From Halioglobus maricola (GTDB lineage Bacteria > Pseudomonadota > Gammaproteobacteria > Pseudomonadales > Halieaceae): DNA of 64,000 bases. The DNA lies in NCBI RefSeq assembly GCF_009388985.1, contig NZ_CP036422.1, positions 62,001 to 126,000 of the forward strand. Direction: 5' to 3'. The notes beneath the pieces were generated by a model, which saw only the letters and a program-made list of their open reading frames with translations, searched no databases and was not told where the DNA came from. The translations under genes and the position numbers were made by a program. Below are positions 43,607-53,181 of this stretch, piece by piece (position 1 is the stretch's first letter; every line of letters starts with the position of its first letter).

Positions 43607-46282
43607 TTAGAAAGTGATCTTGTACTCGGCGTAGTACACACGACCTGTGTTGTCGTAGATACCGTAGTGATCGCGAGGGAACTTGCCTTCGCTATCAAAT
43701 ACGGGATCTTCGTCAGTCAGGTTGCGTACACCCAGCTTGATACGACCCCAGCTCTGGGCGTCGTAAGAGTAAGCTGCATCCCAGGTGTCCCAGTCGTCCA
43801 GGTCATCCTTGGAAGTGGTCAGCTTGGCGCTGCCGCTGTCGCTGATTTCAACAGAGTCACCTTCAGAGTGCTCGCCGATGTAGTTCCAAACAACGTCAAC
43901 CTGGTGGTTGCCGAGGGTCCAGATCATCATCGCCTGCGCACGGTCTTCCGGCTGCAGGTTGAAGCCTGCTACGTCCTGCTCGGGGCCGAGGTAGTAAGCA
44001 GTTTCAGAGTACTCGAGCTGGTGAGACCAAAGAGCCGCCAGATCAAACATACCGAAGCCAGTTTCTACGATACCGTTCAGCTTCAGGTCAACACCGTTGA
44101 CGTCCAGGGTGCCCGCGTTGGTGTACGAAGAGTACACAACAGGACGGCCGCCGGTGCGGTCGACGTAAGTGTCGGCGCTGACACAGGAAGTACAGATGCC
44201 TGCTGCTTCAGCGTACATGACGGACTGAGTGGTTTCCTGACGGATAGTGTCTTCTACTTCAACTTCCCAGTAGCCAATATCCAGCGCCCAGTTGTCTACA
44301 AACTGCCAGTTCAAGCCGGCAGACAGTGACTCGGAAGTCTCTGCATCGAGGCTGTCGTTAGCTGAGAAGTAGGTGTCGTACTGAGTCTCTGGGCAGTCGT
44401 CGTTGGCGATACCGTTTTGCTGACAGCTCAGGTAGTCGGTTGCGTCTGACGCGGAGAAAGTAGTCGCTCCGTACAACTGGTCCATGCCAGGTGCGCGGAA
44501 GCCTTGGCCCCAGCGAGCACGCAGGGTCAGGGAATCGAGAGCGCCCCAGGTCCATGCGATAGTTGGGGAAGTTTCAGAACCGAAGTCGCTGTAGTCATCG
44601 TAGCGAACCGCCACGTTGAACTCCATTTCTTCGAATACGGGGATAATACCTTCAGCGAAGAACGCAGTTACGTCGCGCTCACCAAAAGCAGAGTTACCGG
44701 CAGAGCCGCCAACGTAGCCGCCTTCAGAGTGTGCGTCGTACTTGTTCTTGTAGTCCATCTCGAAGTACTCGGCGCCTGCCAGTACGATGAGAGGGCCACT
44801 GCCGAATACGTCGCCGAAGTCATACTGGCCGTGGCCGTAGACTTTCTGCAATACGGTTTCGTTGTCCTGAGTAGGAACTGAACGCAGTGCAGTCAGACCT
44901 TCCTGAGACTGAGGATCGATACCGTTCTCGAATACGTAGTCGCGGCCGAGGTTGGACAGGTAGTAGTAACCGAATTCCTTGGACTCGTAACGATCGTACT
45001 GGGCGTATGCGTCATAGCTCAGACGGTCGTTGATGTCGCCACGCAGTCCAGCGGTGAAGTCGTACTGATAGTCAGTCACTTCGTTAGCGCGGAAACCTAC
45101 GTCAGTCCAACGGTAGTAGCCGGTGAGGGACGCATCTTCAGTGATGGTGCCATCAGCCAACAGGCCAGCCATGTCGAACGGTACATCGGGGTGATCCTTG
45201 GGCATGTCGCTCCATGGAGCAGCCGGAGGCGCGTAGCGGCCGAAGGACTTAACACGAGAGAACAGGCCGCGAGAGTAGAATTCAACGTTGTCGTTGATCT
45301 CGTAGTTGGCGCTCATGTAGGTGTTGTAACGGTTCAATTCCGCTTTGTTGGCAGATACACCGCCGTAAGCGTAGGAACAGAAGCTGTTAGGGGGTCCGAA
45401 GCCAAATACTTCAGCGCCCATCTCGCCTACAAAACCTTCGGTTGATGCAGTCAGTTCGTCACAGTTAGTGGCGGCCTGAATAACATTGTAACCAGTGTTG
45501 GGATCGAACAGCTCGATGGTGCGGCCGTAGTAAGAAATGCCGTCAGTTTCGAGGTAGGCGCTGATGCGGCCGTCGCCGTCAGTGTCTTCGGCGCGCGGTG
45601 CGGTGTATTCGCGGTCGGCGTCAAAGATTGGGTCACGACGGTTGTACTCAGCAGCGATCATGATGTTGCCGCGGTCGTTGGACAGACCGGCAACCATGCT
45701 CAGGCCTTCTTCGATGCCGTCGTCGCGGTCGCGATCACCGTAGACTGCCTGGAATTCAACGCCTTCAAAGTTTTCTTTCATGACCAGGTTTACAACACCG
45801 GCTACGGCGTCAGAACCGTAAACAGCGGATGCGCCGTCAGCCAGGATGTCGATACGCTCAACAGCGGCCATAGGCAGCATGTTGATGTTGATCGCGGAGG
45901 CGCCAAGGTTGGGCGAGCCAGCCAGACGACGGCCATCGATCATTACCAGAGTACGGTCGGAACCGAGGCCACGCAGGTCAACAGTAGCGTTGGACTGTGC
46001 AGAAGAACCGGAACGCTCGTTGAAAGAACCCAGAGAGTTCAGCGGAGAAGAACGCAGAACGTCAGCGATGGTCAGTGAACCCATGGCTTCAATCTGGACT
46101 TCGTCCATGGTGACAACTTGTGAACCTTCGGCGAAGGATGAGCGCTTGATGCGGGAACCGGTTACTACAACCTCTTCCACCATCTGCTCTTCCTGGGCAT
46201 TCGCGAGCTGCGGCATTGCAACAGCTGCGCTGATGCCCGCGGCGGCGGATACCGCCAGTGCGAGACGATTTTTTCTCAACAT
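43607..46282 (-). CDS. TonB-dependent outer membrane receptor
   Basis: 891-residue 22-strand barrel receptor. A signal peptide (cut after QLANA, residue 29) is followed directly by a TonB-box-like EEVVVTGSRIKR and a plug domain with LRGLGSDRTLVMIDGRRL and YGSDAVAGVVNLVMK. The barrel ends in KITF, the normal C-terminal Phe. No STN signalling domain is present. The plug type (GSRIKR, serine-rich sequence LRSSPLNSLGSFNER) is common in marine receptors for peptides, carbohydrates or siderophores; the ligand cannot be read. Gap of 216 bases upstream may hold its own promoter. Confidence 0.94.
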   Translation of the reverse strand: MLRKNRLALAVSAAAGISAAVAMPQLANAQEEQMVEEVVVTGSRIKRSSFAEGSQVVTMDEVQIEAMGSLTIADVLRSSPLNSLGSFNERSGSSAQSNATVDLRGLGSDRTLVMIDGRRLAGSPNLGASAININMLPMAAVERIDILADGASAVYGSDAVAGVVNLVMKENFEGVEFQAVYGDRDRDDGIEEGLSMVAGLSNDRGNIMIAAEYNRRDPIFDADREYTAPRAEDTDGDGRISAYLETDGISYYGRTIELFDPNTGYNVIQAATNCDELTASTEGFVGEMGAEVFGFGPPNSFCSYAYGGVSANKAELNRYNTYMSANYEINDNVEFYSRGLFSRVKSFGRYAPPAAPWSDMPKDHPDVPFDMAGLLADGTITEDASLTGYYRWTDVGFRANEVTDYQYDFTAGLRGDINDRLSYDAYAQYDRYESKEFGYYYLSNLGRDYVFENGIDPQSQEGLTALRSVPTQDNETVLQKVYGHGQYDFGDVFGSGPLIVLAGAEYFEMDYKNKYDAHSEGGYVGGSAGNSAFGERDVTAFFAEGIIPVFEEMEFNVAVRYDDYSDFGSETSPTIAWTWGALDSLTLRARWGQGFRAPGMDQLYGATTFSASDATDYLSCQQNGIANDDCPETQYDTYFSANDSLDAETSESLSAGLNWQFVDNWALDIGYWEVEVEDTIRQETTQSVMYAEAAGICTSCVSADTYVDRTGGRPVVYSSYTNAGTLDVNGVDLKLNGIVETGFGMFDLAALWSHQLEYSETAYYLGPEQDVAGFNLQPEDRAQAMMIWTLGNHQVDVVWNYIGEHSEGDSVEISDSGSAKLTTSKDDLDDWDTWDAAYSYDAQSWGRIKLGVRNLTDEDPVFDSEGKFPRDHYGIYDNTGRVYYAEYKITF

Positions 46283-46498
46283 AGGATTACCCCTGTTTTT
46301 TTTAAGTTAAAGCATGCTTGTTATCGGTGGCTGCGGAGTAGCCACTGAACACCGACCTTAAACGAATAAAAAAGGGCTTTCCTCAACGTAGATGGCAAAT
46401 TTGTGACATATTCACAGATTTGCCGGGGAACTTGTCAAATTACCGATATTTTCGCCGCTTACATCCCTGCTAAGCGGCTGAATTTAATGGACAAAAAA

Positions 46499-46963
46499 CT
46501 ATTTTACGCGCTTTACATCGACCGACTTTCCGGGGGCGAGAAGCTCCATTTCATAAAATCCAAGGGAATTCTTGGTGATCCGAACGGATGTGTCCTCTCC
46601 CGTGTAGTAATAACGTCCCGCGGTACGTTGTTGCCACACCTGGCCATTCTCCAGGTAGAAGTAGGTTTTGGTAGACCAGCCCTTGAACGGAGGTTTGATG
46701 CTGGATTCGATAGAGAGCTGCTTTTCAACCTCTTTTACTTCCTCGACCGTCTTCAGGATTTCCGGTGCATCCCAGGCGGTATAGCGCAGCAGCCAGGCGT
46801 CGAGCGCCTTGCGCTCTTCGGGGTTTAGTTTTTGCAGGCCGGCATCTTCGTACTCCTGGGCACTCATCAGGCCTTTCACACCGGGGAAATCACCTTCCTC
46901 CTGAGCGGCGAGGGGCAGAATAATGGCGAGTGCAGTGGCTGCAGCGAGAAATTGTTTGAGCAT
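46499..46963 (-). CDS. Small secreted protein of unknown function
   Basis: 154 residues. A signal peptide (about residues 1-20, ending LPLAA) leads to a charged segment with LNPEERKALDAWLLRY and then a beta-rich C-terminal half: YFYLENGQVWQQRTAGRYYY and SLGFYEMELLAPGKSVDV. The second half looks like a small beta-barrel, SH3-like, in which a ligand or protein partner could bind. I do not recognise a characterised family. It starts 13 bases after the STN receptor stop, so it is very likely co-expressed with it and acts in the periplasm. Confidence 0.75.
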   Translation of the reverse strand: MLKQFLAAATALAIILPLAAQEEGDFPGVKGLMSAQEYEDAGLQKLNPEERKALDAWLLRYTAWDAPEILKTVEEVKEVEKQLSIESSIKPPFKGWSTKTYFYLENGQVWQQRTAGRYYYTGEDTSVRITKNSLGFYEMELLAPGKSVDVKRVK

Positions 46964-46976
46964 GGTGTAATCCTTG

Positions 46977-49970
46977 TTAGAAGCGCTGGCTGAGGCGGGT
47001 GTACCAAAAACGGCCCTTCAGCTCATGGGTTCGGCCGTCGATATTATCGTTAAAGGCGGAGGCTGCCAAAGGCGCTGCCTCATCCATCAGGTTATCTATG
47101 CCCAGCGTCAGGCGCAGACCGTCGAGAACATCGAAGGTGTAATTGAGCTGGAGATCGTGCACTAGCCACTCGTCGATCTCGCGGGTCTGGTCGGTGCCGG
47201 GCAGTATTTCTTTCATGCTGTCGACATAGTGCATCTGCCAGCTGCTCTGCCAGCGCTCGTATTTCCAGCGCAGGCCGAGTTGCGCCTTCCACTCCGGGAT
47301 GCCGCCCAGGCCCTCGGAAGCCTCGTCACGGAAGGTGCCGGCCAGGTCCAGACGTGGTGCGGTGGAATCCAGTCGGGCCAGGTAGTCTTGAATCCAGGTG
47401 GCGCTGCCAATCACGCTGAACTGGCCAAAACTGCGTTTCGGGTAATGATAGGTGAGGGCGAGGTCTGCTCCCTTCACCCGGCGTTCACCGATATTGAGAT
47501 TGGTGGCCTGAATCAGTGCCAGATTGCCCATATCGTCACGGGTCACCAGTTGCTCGAACGCGCCATAGCGCGCGTTCTGGTTGACGATGAACTGGGCGCT
47601 TGAGGAGACCACATTTTCCTGGTCGATATGGAAATAGTCCGCCGAGAACGCGAGCCCGGGGATGCCACCCGGCGTCCAGACCAAGCCTGCACTGTAGCTA
47701 TCGGAGGTTTCTGGCTCGAGATCCCCGTTGCCGCCCTTGACGGTCAGGAATTGGTTGCGAGTGGGGTCGGCCTGCTGCTGACAGCCGGGCAGTACCCCGA
47801 CATTTGCGGCCTGGGTACAGGGGTCATCCAGAAAGTCCTGGCTCTCGGTGGCGCCCTCGTAGAGTTCATTGAGGCTCGGCGCCCGAAAGCCCTCCGCGTA
47901 ATTCGCGCGCAGCAATAGTTCGGGGCCGGCCTGCCAGCGCAGGGCGATCTTCGGGTTGGTGGTGTCACCAAAATCGTCGTAGTCAGAGAATCGCACAGCG
48001 GCTTCCAGCGCCACGTGGGAGAGCCCGCTGGCGCTCTTCCACAGGGGCACGACCGACTCGGCGTACAACTCGGTAGCTCGGCGATCACCATTGGTGGCTT
48101 CAAAATTTGCAGCGCCGATGGTGCTGATGCCTGCCAGCAGAGCCGATGGGCGCTTGCTGGTGGCCTCGTCTCGAATCTCCATGCCTACGGCGATGTCGGT
48201 GCGGCCAGCGGGTAGCCCCTCCAGGCCACCATTGATGTTAAAGCTCAATGACGAGAGCTTGGAGTAACCACTCACTTCCCCTGTGGCCCAGATATAGGAG
48301 AGTTGCTCGTTCGAAATCGAACCTTGCGGGCCAGTGAGGTTGACGGCCACGCAATCGTCTACAGGCCCGCCCTGGCAATCAGCAGCGGGGCCGATCGCGC
48401 GTCGGAGGTTGTCGGCATTGACGATGTTATAGGTGGTTTCCTCTGCCTCGCTGCGGCTCCAGGCATAGCCCGCGTCCCAGTTCCAGTCGGAGAACAGGCC
48501 TTCCAGAACCGCGCTAAACCGATTCACTTGCGACTCGTTGCGTTGGCGCCTGGGTGGGAGTTCTATGAGCCGGCGCCGCACATCTTCGAGCTCGACGCCA
48601 AAGCTGTTGTAGATATTGTCCGCTGCGACGGGCAGGGGTGTCTGCTCGAAAGCGGTAAACACCGGAGTCGGCGCCAGTGTGGCCTTTGCGTCGGTGTCCA
48701 GATAACTGAATTCAGCGTAGCCGGTGATACGTTCGCTGAAATCGTAGCTGACGTTGCTGTACAGGCTTTTGCGCTTCATGGGTACAACGGCGCTGGTTTC
48801 GATTCTGTAGTTGTAAAGGTCTTCCTCGGTCGCCGGGCGATAGCTGTCGTCAGTGGCGATCACGGTGGTGCCATCAGGCAACATGATGCGGGCGTTGGGG
48901 GTGGCGCTGGAGCGTTGATCGGTGCCTCCTAGGGGCCGGGTGTCTGCGCTAGCGGATACTTTGCGGTTTCTGCTGAAAAGAGCGCCCTGGTCGTAGTAGG
49001 TGGCACTAATAAAGAAGGACCCTTCGGGCAGACCTGTTCCGTATTGGAGTGTGTGACTGGTGGTGTCCAAATCCCCGTCTGACGCCTCGCCGTAGAAGGA
49101 CTCGGCCAGAAAACCATGAAAATCGCGTTTCATGATCACATTGACCACGCCGGCGATGGCATCGGAACCATAGATCGCGGAGGCACCATCCTTGAGAATC
49201 TCTATGCGCTCCACAGCGGCGGGCGGGATGCTGTTGAGGTCAACCGATTCCCCCGCCAGGCCATCGTTGGCTACCCGTCGGCCATTGATCAATACCAGGG
49301 TATTGCTGGCCGGCAAGCCGCGCAGGGTCACGGTGGCGGTGCCATCGCCGCCATTGGAAATCGCTGTGCTAGTGGCGTTGCCGGCTACCGCAGGGATAAA
49401 TTTGAGTAATTCGCCCAGAGTCTGGGCACCACTGAGTTCGATGTCCGGCGATGACAGGATGTCTACCGGGGCGCCCCCGGTATAGCTAGTGCGGCGAATA
49501 CGCGAGCCGGTGATAGTCGTGCCATACACCCAGGTTTCCTCTAGTCCTGGCGCGTAGATAGGGTAGTCCGCCACCAGTTCGGCGGCCCCGGCGCAATTGC
49601 CGGCTGCTGGCTCGCACTCTATCGGATAGACAGCAATGATGCGCTCATCAACGACTTCCCAGGTGAGATTGCTCCCCGCAAGTAGTGTGTTCAGAGCTTC
49701 GGTGGTGGTGTTGGTTCCCACCACGGGCGTGGCTGGGAGGTCCCTGATCTGGCGATCAGAAAAGACGATGGCTAGCCCGCTTTGCTGGCTGAGCTGGATC
49801 AGTGCAGATGAAAGGCGAGGCGCATCGAGGGTGAACTGTACTTGCTGATCGAGGTTCGCCGAGGCCGGGCCGCTAAGGGCGAGCGCGAGGCAGGAGCTGA
49901 GGAGCGCCCGGCGCCACGCAAAGCGTGCGCCCGGTGGGGGAATAACTCCTCGTCCAGGTATATTGGTCAC
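46977..49970 (-). CDS. TonB-dependent receptor with N-terminal STN signalling domain
   Basis: 997-residue outer-membrane transducer of the FecA class. After the signal peptide (ends about residue 38) comes an STN domain (about 43-115): VQFTLDAPRLSSALIQLSQQ, then LAIVFSDRQIRDLPATPVVG. The plug follows with ITGSRIRRTSYTGGAP, LRGLPASNTLVLINGRRV and YGSDAIAGVVNVIMK; the barrel ends TRLSQRF. STN receptors signal ligand binding to FecR-type anti-sigma factors, and a FecR gene lies just upstream. Start is GTG at 49970. The ligand is unknown; no Fur box was seen. Confidence 0.93.
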   Translation of the reverse strand: MTNIPGRGVIPPPGARFAWRRALLSSCLALALSGPASANLDQQVQFTLDAPRLSSALIQLSQQSGLAIVFSDRQIRDLPATPVVGTNTTTEALNTLLAGSNLTWEVVDERIIAVYPIECEPAAGNCAGAAELVADYPIYAPGLEETWVYGTTITGSRIRRTSYTGGAPVDILSSPDIELSGAQTLGELLKFIPAVAGNATSTAISNGGDGTATVTLRGLPASNTLVLINGRRVANDGLAGESVDLNSIPPAAVERIEILKDGASAIYGSDAIAGVVNVIMKRDFHGFLAESFYGEASDGDLDTTSHTLQYGTGLPEGSFFISATYYDQGALFSRNRKVSASADTRPLGGTDQRSSATPNARIMLPDGTTVIATDDSYRPATEEDLYNYRIETSAVVPMKRKSLYSNVSYDFSERITGYAEFSYLDTDAKATLAPTPVFTAFEQTPLPVAADNIYNSFGVELEDVRRRLIELPPRRQRNESQVNRFSAVLEGLFSDWNWDAGYAWSRSEAEETTYNIVNADNLRRAIGPAADCQGGPVDDCVAVNLTGPQGSISNEQLSYIWATGEVSGYSKLSSLSFNINGGLEGLPAGRTDIAVGMEIRDEATSKRPSALLAGISTIGAANFEATNGDRRATELYAESVVPLWKSASGLSHVALEAAVRFSDYDDFGDTTNPKIALRWQAGPELLLRANYAEGFRAPSLNELYEGATESQDFLDDPCTQAANVGVLPGCQQQADPTRNQFLTVKGGNGDLEPETSDSYSAGLVWTPGGIPGLAFSADYFHIDQENVVSSSAQFIVNQNARYGAFEQLVTRDDMGNLALIQATNLNIGERRVKGADLALTYHYPKRSFGQFSVIGSATWIQDYLARLDSTAPRLDLAGTFRDEASEGLGGIPEWKAQLGLRWKYERWQSSWQMHYVDSMKEILPGTDQTREIDEWLVHDLQLNYTFDVLDGLRLTLGIDNLMDEAAPLAASAFNDNIDGRTHELKGRFWYTRLSQRF

Positions 49971-50084
49971 TGTAGCCCCGGCTGCGGCACATTGGCCGCA
50001 AGCCTTTGAAAAATCGGATATATTTTGGGGTCTACGCCTGGATGTTGTGCTGAGGCGGGAGTCCCACGCTGGGGACTTTATAGC

Positions 50085-51068
50085 TTACTGCTCTGCTTTG
50101 AGCAACCGCACGGTACCGCTCTCAAGAGTATCGGCCTGGACACCGAGACTGACTTCGAGAGCTTTTAGAATGGCCTCGGGTTCGTCGAGTTGCAGTACTC
50201 CGGAAATGGAGAGCCCGGCGATGCTTGGATCGGCGATCAGATAGTTGGTGTTGTGGTAACGCTCCAGCTCGGCAACAAGGTCCACCAGCAGCATTTCGTC
50301 GGCCACCAGTTCACCCTGGCGCCAGGCCAGTCGCGCGCTGAAATCCGTTGGCGGGGAGAGAGCCCAACCGTCGCTGCTGGTGCGCAGCTGTTGGTTTACG
50401 CTGAGAATTTTGCTGGCGGGCTTATGCGAGCCGGTCTCGACAATCTCGCTGACGCGAACGACGCCTTCAGTCACGGTGATAGCAGTAGCGTCCTGCTGGA
50501 GATAGACATTAAACGCGGTGCCAACTGCAGTGACCCGGGTTTCGCCTGCGTCCACGTGGAATGGGCGCTCTTTGTTGGGATTAACCTGAAACCAGGCTTC
50601 ACCGCGGCGCAGGTCAATATGGCGTTGTTCGTCGGTGTAAGTGACGCTGATGGACGAATCTGTATTCAGCACGACTGTGGAGTTGTCGGGGAGCTCGATG
50701 CTGAGGCGTTCACCCACGGCAGTGCGGTATTCTGTGCTGACCGGGTCGGTGCCCAGCTGAGGGTAGAGGAAGAGCGCCAGCATAATACTGGCAGCGATCG
50801 CGGCTGCTCCTGTGTACCAGCGAGAGGCATTGGCGGCTTCACGAGGTAATTCAGCGGGTGCTTGTTCAGGCAGCACCTGTAGCACACCGAGGTCGTCCCA
50901 CATGTCGAGCATCTGGTCCATGGCAGTGCGGTGGCTGGCGTTTTCGCCTAACCACAGGGCAAAGGACTGTCGGTCCGTTGCAGACACGTCGTCCGAGCGC
51001 AGCCGTGCTATCCAGCCCAGGGCTGCATCGCATGCTTGCTCGTATTGTCTGTTGCCTTGTGCTTCCAC
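50085..51068 (-). CDS. FecR-type anti-sigma / sigma-regulator protein
   Basis: Inner-membrane protein that passes the receptor signal to the ECF sigma factor. 327 residues from the GTG at 51068. N-terminal cytoplasmic DUF4880 domain with ACDAALGWIARLRSDDVSA; one membrane helix (GAAAIAASIMLALFLYPQL) near residues 96-114; periplasmic FecR domain with YRTAVGERLSIELPDNSTV, RRGEAWFQVNPNKERPFHV and VTAVGTAFNVYL; a C-terminal secretin/STN-like part (LAGLSISG-like, LEVSLGVQADT). GTG 51068 has AGGA six bases upstream. The frame extends to a TTG at 51176 with no ribosome site. Confidence 0.9.
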   Translation of the reverse strand: MEAQGNRQYEQACDAALGWIARLRSDDVSATDRQSFALWLGENASHRTAMDQMLDMWDDLGVLQVLPEQAPAELPREAANASRWYTGAAAIAASIMLALFLYPQLGTDPVSTEYRTAVGERLSIELPDNSTVVLNTDSSISVTYTDEQRHIDLRRGEAWFQVNPNKERPFHVDAGETRVTAVGTAFNVYLQQDATAITVTEGVVRVSEIVETGSHKPASKILSVNQQLRTSSDGWALSPPTDFSARLAWRQGELVADEMLLVDLVAELERYHNTNYLIADPSIAGLSISGVLQLDEPEAILKALEVSLGVQADTLESGTVRLLKAEQ

Positions 51069-51207
51069 GATTTTTCCTACGCTCGCTGCCTGTCTGGCCC
51101 TGTTGCCAGCAGCGATACCGTTGTTAGTAATATAGTCGGTGTCTTGGTGTGACGAATGGGAAGTAAGTTCCCTCAATATATTTATATGAAATAAAGATAA
51201 TGCCTCC

Positions 51208-51774
51208 TTATTTCGAATCTTCAGGTGGATAGAGATTCGATAATCGGTTTCGGCAGTGCTTGAGCGCCTGCAATATATACTTTTCTACGCTGGAAACTGA
51301 AACTTGGAGCTGTTCTGCAATAGCACTGTAGGGCATACCGCTCTGGCGATGCAGTAAGAACGCCTGTTTTACCTTGAAAGGCAGCTCATCCACGGCCGCG
51401 TGGATGGTGGCTAGCTTCTCGCGCGCGCCGATGATTTGTTCCGGGGAAGCGCCTGCGGCGTTCGGGTCGTGCAGTTCGCCGCTCTCGGCCATGCCCTTTT
51501 CCGTATTCAGGTATTTATAGTGCAGCTGGCGGCGCCGCAGCTGGTCTACCGCGAGGTTCGTTGCTACCTGGTACAGGAAGGCTCTGGCATTATCCAGATT
51601 TTCCGGTTGTTCGAGCCTGTGCAGCCGGATGAAGGCTTCCTGCGCGAGTTCGGCCGCGTCTTCCGGGTTGCCCAGCTTGCGCGCCAGATACTTCTCCAGC
51701 GGCACGCCGTGCTCTGTCACCAGATCGGCAATGAACTGGTCCCGGTCCAAGTCTGTTGGTTTGTCGCTAGCCAC
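51208..51774 (-). CDS. ECF RNA polymerase sigma factor, FecI-like
   Basis: 188 residues. Region 2 has AAELAQEAFIRLHR (core binding) and ARAFLYQVATNLAVDQLRRR (promoter melting and -10 contact); region 4 has LPFKVKQAFLLHRQSGMPYS followed by AIAEQLQVSVSSVEKYILQA, the helix-turn-helix. This is the FecI group, which is regulated by a FecR partner. Start GTG at 51774; upstream frame to 51909 lies within serA. It is 49 bases downstream of serA on the same strand and may share its transcript or have a promoter within serA. Confidence 0.92.
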   Translation of the reverse strand: MASDKPTDLDRDQFIADLVTEHGVPLEKYLARKLGNPEDAAELAQEAFIRLHRLEQPENLDNARAFLYQVATNLAVDQLRRRQLHYKYLNTEKGMAESGELHDPNAAGASPEQIIGAREKLATIHAAVDELPFKVKQAFLLHRQSGMPYSAIAEQLQVSVSSVEKYILQALKHCRNRLSNLYPPEDSK

Positions 51775-51823
51775 AATCAGATGATGCCATCGGGGGCCCG
51801 GCCGTGACCAGCCCCGGGGCAGC

Positions 51824-53053
51824 TTAGAACAATACGCGAGATCGGAGAGTACCTTCGATCGCCAATAGGCGTTCCAGGGCGATATCGCTGTAATCCGCGT
51901 CCACGTCAATCACCACGTAGCCTACGTCCTCGTTGGTTTGCAGATACTGGGCCGACACGTTCACGCCAGTTTCTGAGAACACATTGTTGATGGCGCTCAT
52001 GATGCCCGGCACATTGCGGTGTATGTGGAGTAGGCGATGGCTGCCGGCGTGTTCTGGCAGGGCGACTTCGGGGAAGTTGACGGACGAGGTACTGGTCCCG
52101 TTGTCGGAGTACTTGGCGAGTTTCTCGGCCACTTCCATGCCGATATTTTCCTGTGCTTCAACGGTGCTGCCGCCAATGTGGGGAGTCAGGAAGGTATTGT
52201 CGTACTGACGTAGAGGCGAGACGAATTCGTCGTCGTTGGAGCGTGGCTCCACGGGGAACACGTCGATGGCGGCGCCGCCCAGCTGACCTGAGCCCAGTGC
52301 CGCTGAAAGGCCGTCAATATCGACGACGGTGCCGCGGGAGGCGTTGATCAATATGCCTCCCTGTTTCATTTGAGCCAGTTCGGCCGAGCCGATCATATTC
52401 TGGGTGGCACCGGTTTCGGGTACGTGCAGGCTCACCACATCGGAACTGGCCAGCAGCTGGTTCAGGCTGGGAACCTGCCGCGCATTACCCAGGGGTAGTT
52501 TGTTTACAACGTCATAGAACTGGACCTGCATCCCCATACTCTCAGCGATTACGCCGAGCTGCATGCCGATGTTGCCGTAGCCGATGATACCCAGCTTTTT
52601 GCCACGGATTTCATAGGAGTTCACCGCGGTTTTCATCCACTCACCACGGTGGGCAGCAGCATTCTTTTCAGCGACGCCCCGCAGCAACAGGATTGCCTCG
52701 GCGATAACGAGCTCTGCTACGCTGCGCGTGTTGGAGAAGGGCGCGTTGAAGACCGCGATGCCGCGTTTGGTGGCCGCCTTCAGATCAACCTGATTGGTGC
52801 CGATACAGAAGCAGCCCACAGCTACCAGCTTTTTGGCCGATTCGAAGATTTCCTCGGTCAGCTGGGTGCGCGAACGGATGCCGACAAAGTGCGCTCCCGC
52901 AATCGCCTGCTTGAGCTCTTCCGGGGGCAGCGCTTTCTTGTGAAAGTCGATATTGGTATAGCCATCGCGTTTCAGTGTTTCGACGGCGGAGGGGTGTACT
53001 CCCTCGAGAAGCAAAAACTTGATCTTGTCCTTGGGCAGGGACTGCTGTGCCAT
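51824..53053 (-). CDS. serA: D-3-phosphoglycerate dehydrogenase
   Basis: First step of serine synthesis; in Pseudomonas this enzyme also reduces 2-oxoglutarate to D-2-hydroxyglutarate. 409 residues, the E. coli-like length. Motifs: LGIIGYGNIGMQLGVIAE (NAD loop), LINASRGTVVDIDGL (catalytic Arg), and FLTPHIGGSTVEAQENIG with the catalytic His. The C-terminal ACT domain (about 335-409; HRLLHIHRNVPGIMSAIN) is the serine-feedback site. Divergent from the D-2-hydroxyglutarate dehydrogenase gene. Confidence 0.96.
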   Translation of the reverse strand: MAQQSLPKDKIKFLLLEGVHPSAVETLKRDGYTNIDFHKKALPPEELKQAIAGAHFVGIRSRTQLTEEIFESAKKLVAVGCFCIGTNQVDLKAATKRGIAVFNAPFSNTRSVAELVIAEAILLLRGVAEKNAAAHRGEWMKTAVNSYEIRGKKLGIIGYGNIGMQLGVIAESMGMQVQFYDVVNKLPLGNARQVPSLNQLLASSDVVSLHVPETGATQNMIGSAELAQMKQGGILINASRGTVVDIDGLSAALGSGQLGGAAIDVFPVEPRSNDDEFVSPLRQYDNTFLTPHIGGSTVEAQENIGMEVAEKLAKYSDNGTSTSSVNFPEVALPEHAGSHRLLHIHRNVPGIMSAINNVFSETGVNVSAQYLQTNEDVGYVVIDVDADYSDIALERLLAIEGTLRSRVLF

Positions 53054-53109
53054 GACCGCTAAATCCTGTGTAGTGGGCCCCTGGAGTGGGCCTGAGTTGG
53101 GTGGACCAG

Positions 53110-53141
53110 AAAAAAGGGCGCGTATGGTACCATACGCGCCC
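53110..53141 (-). terminator. 26-bp perfect palindrome with T-run between serA and D2HGDH genes
   Basis: Positions 53116-53141 are perfectly self-complementary around GGTACC: 11-bp stem GGGCGCGTATG, loop GTAC. On the minus strand six T follow, the form of an intrinsic terminator. It lies 63 bases upstream of serA, so it could stop antisense read-through from the srkA side, act as a serA attenuator, or be an operator for the divergent pair. The sequence alone does not decide. Confidence 0.6.
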
Positions 53142-53181
53142 CCTGATTCAGCGCCCTTTGATAAATTCCGGAGGAAACCCC

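Noticed and set aside
51069..51207. GGAGG just after the sigma factor stop, suggesting a small gene before fecR
   Set aside because: No start codon with an open frame follows at the right distance; the nearest TTG is 26 bases away.
51700..51900. Fur box upstream of the ECF sigma gene
   Set aside because: No GATAATGATAATCATTATC-like sequence could be found by eye.
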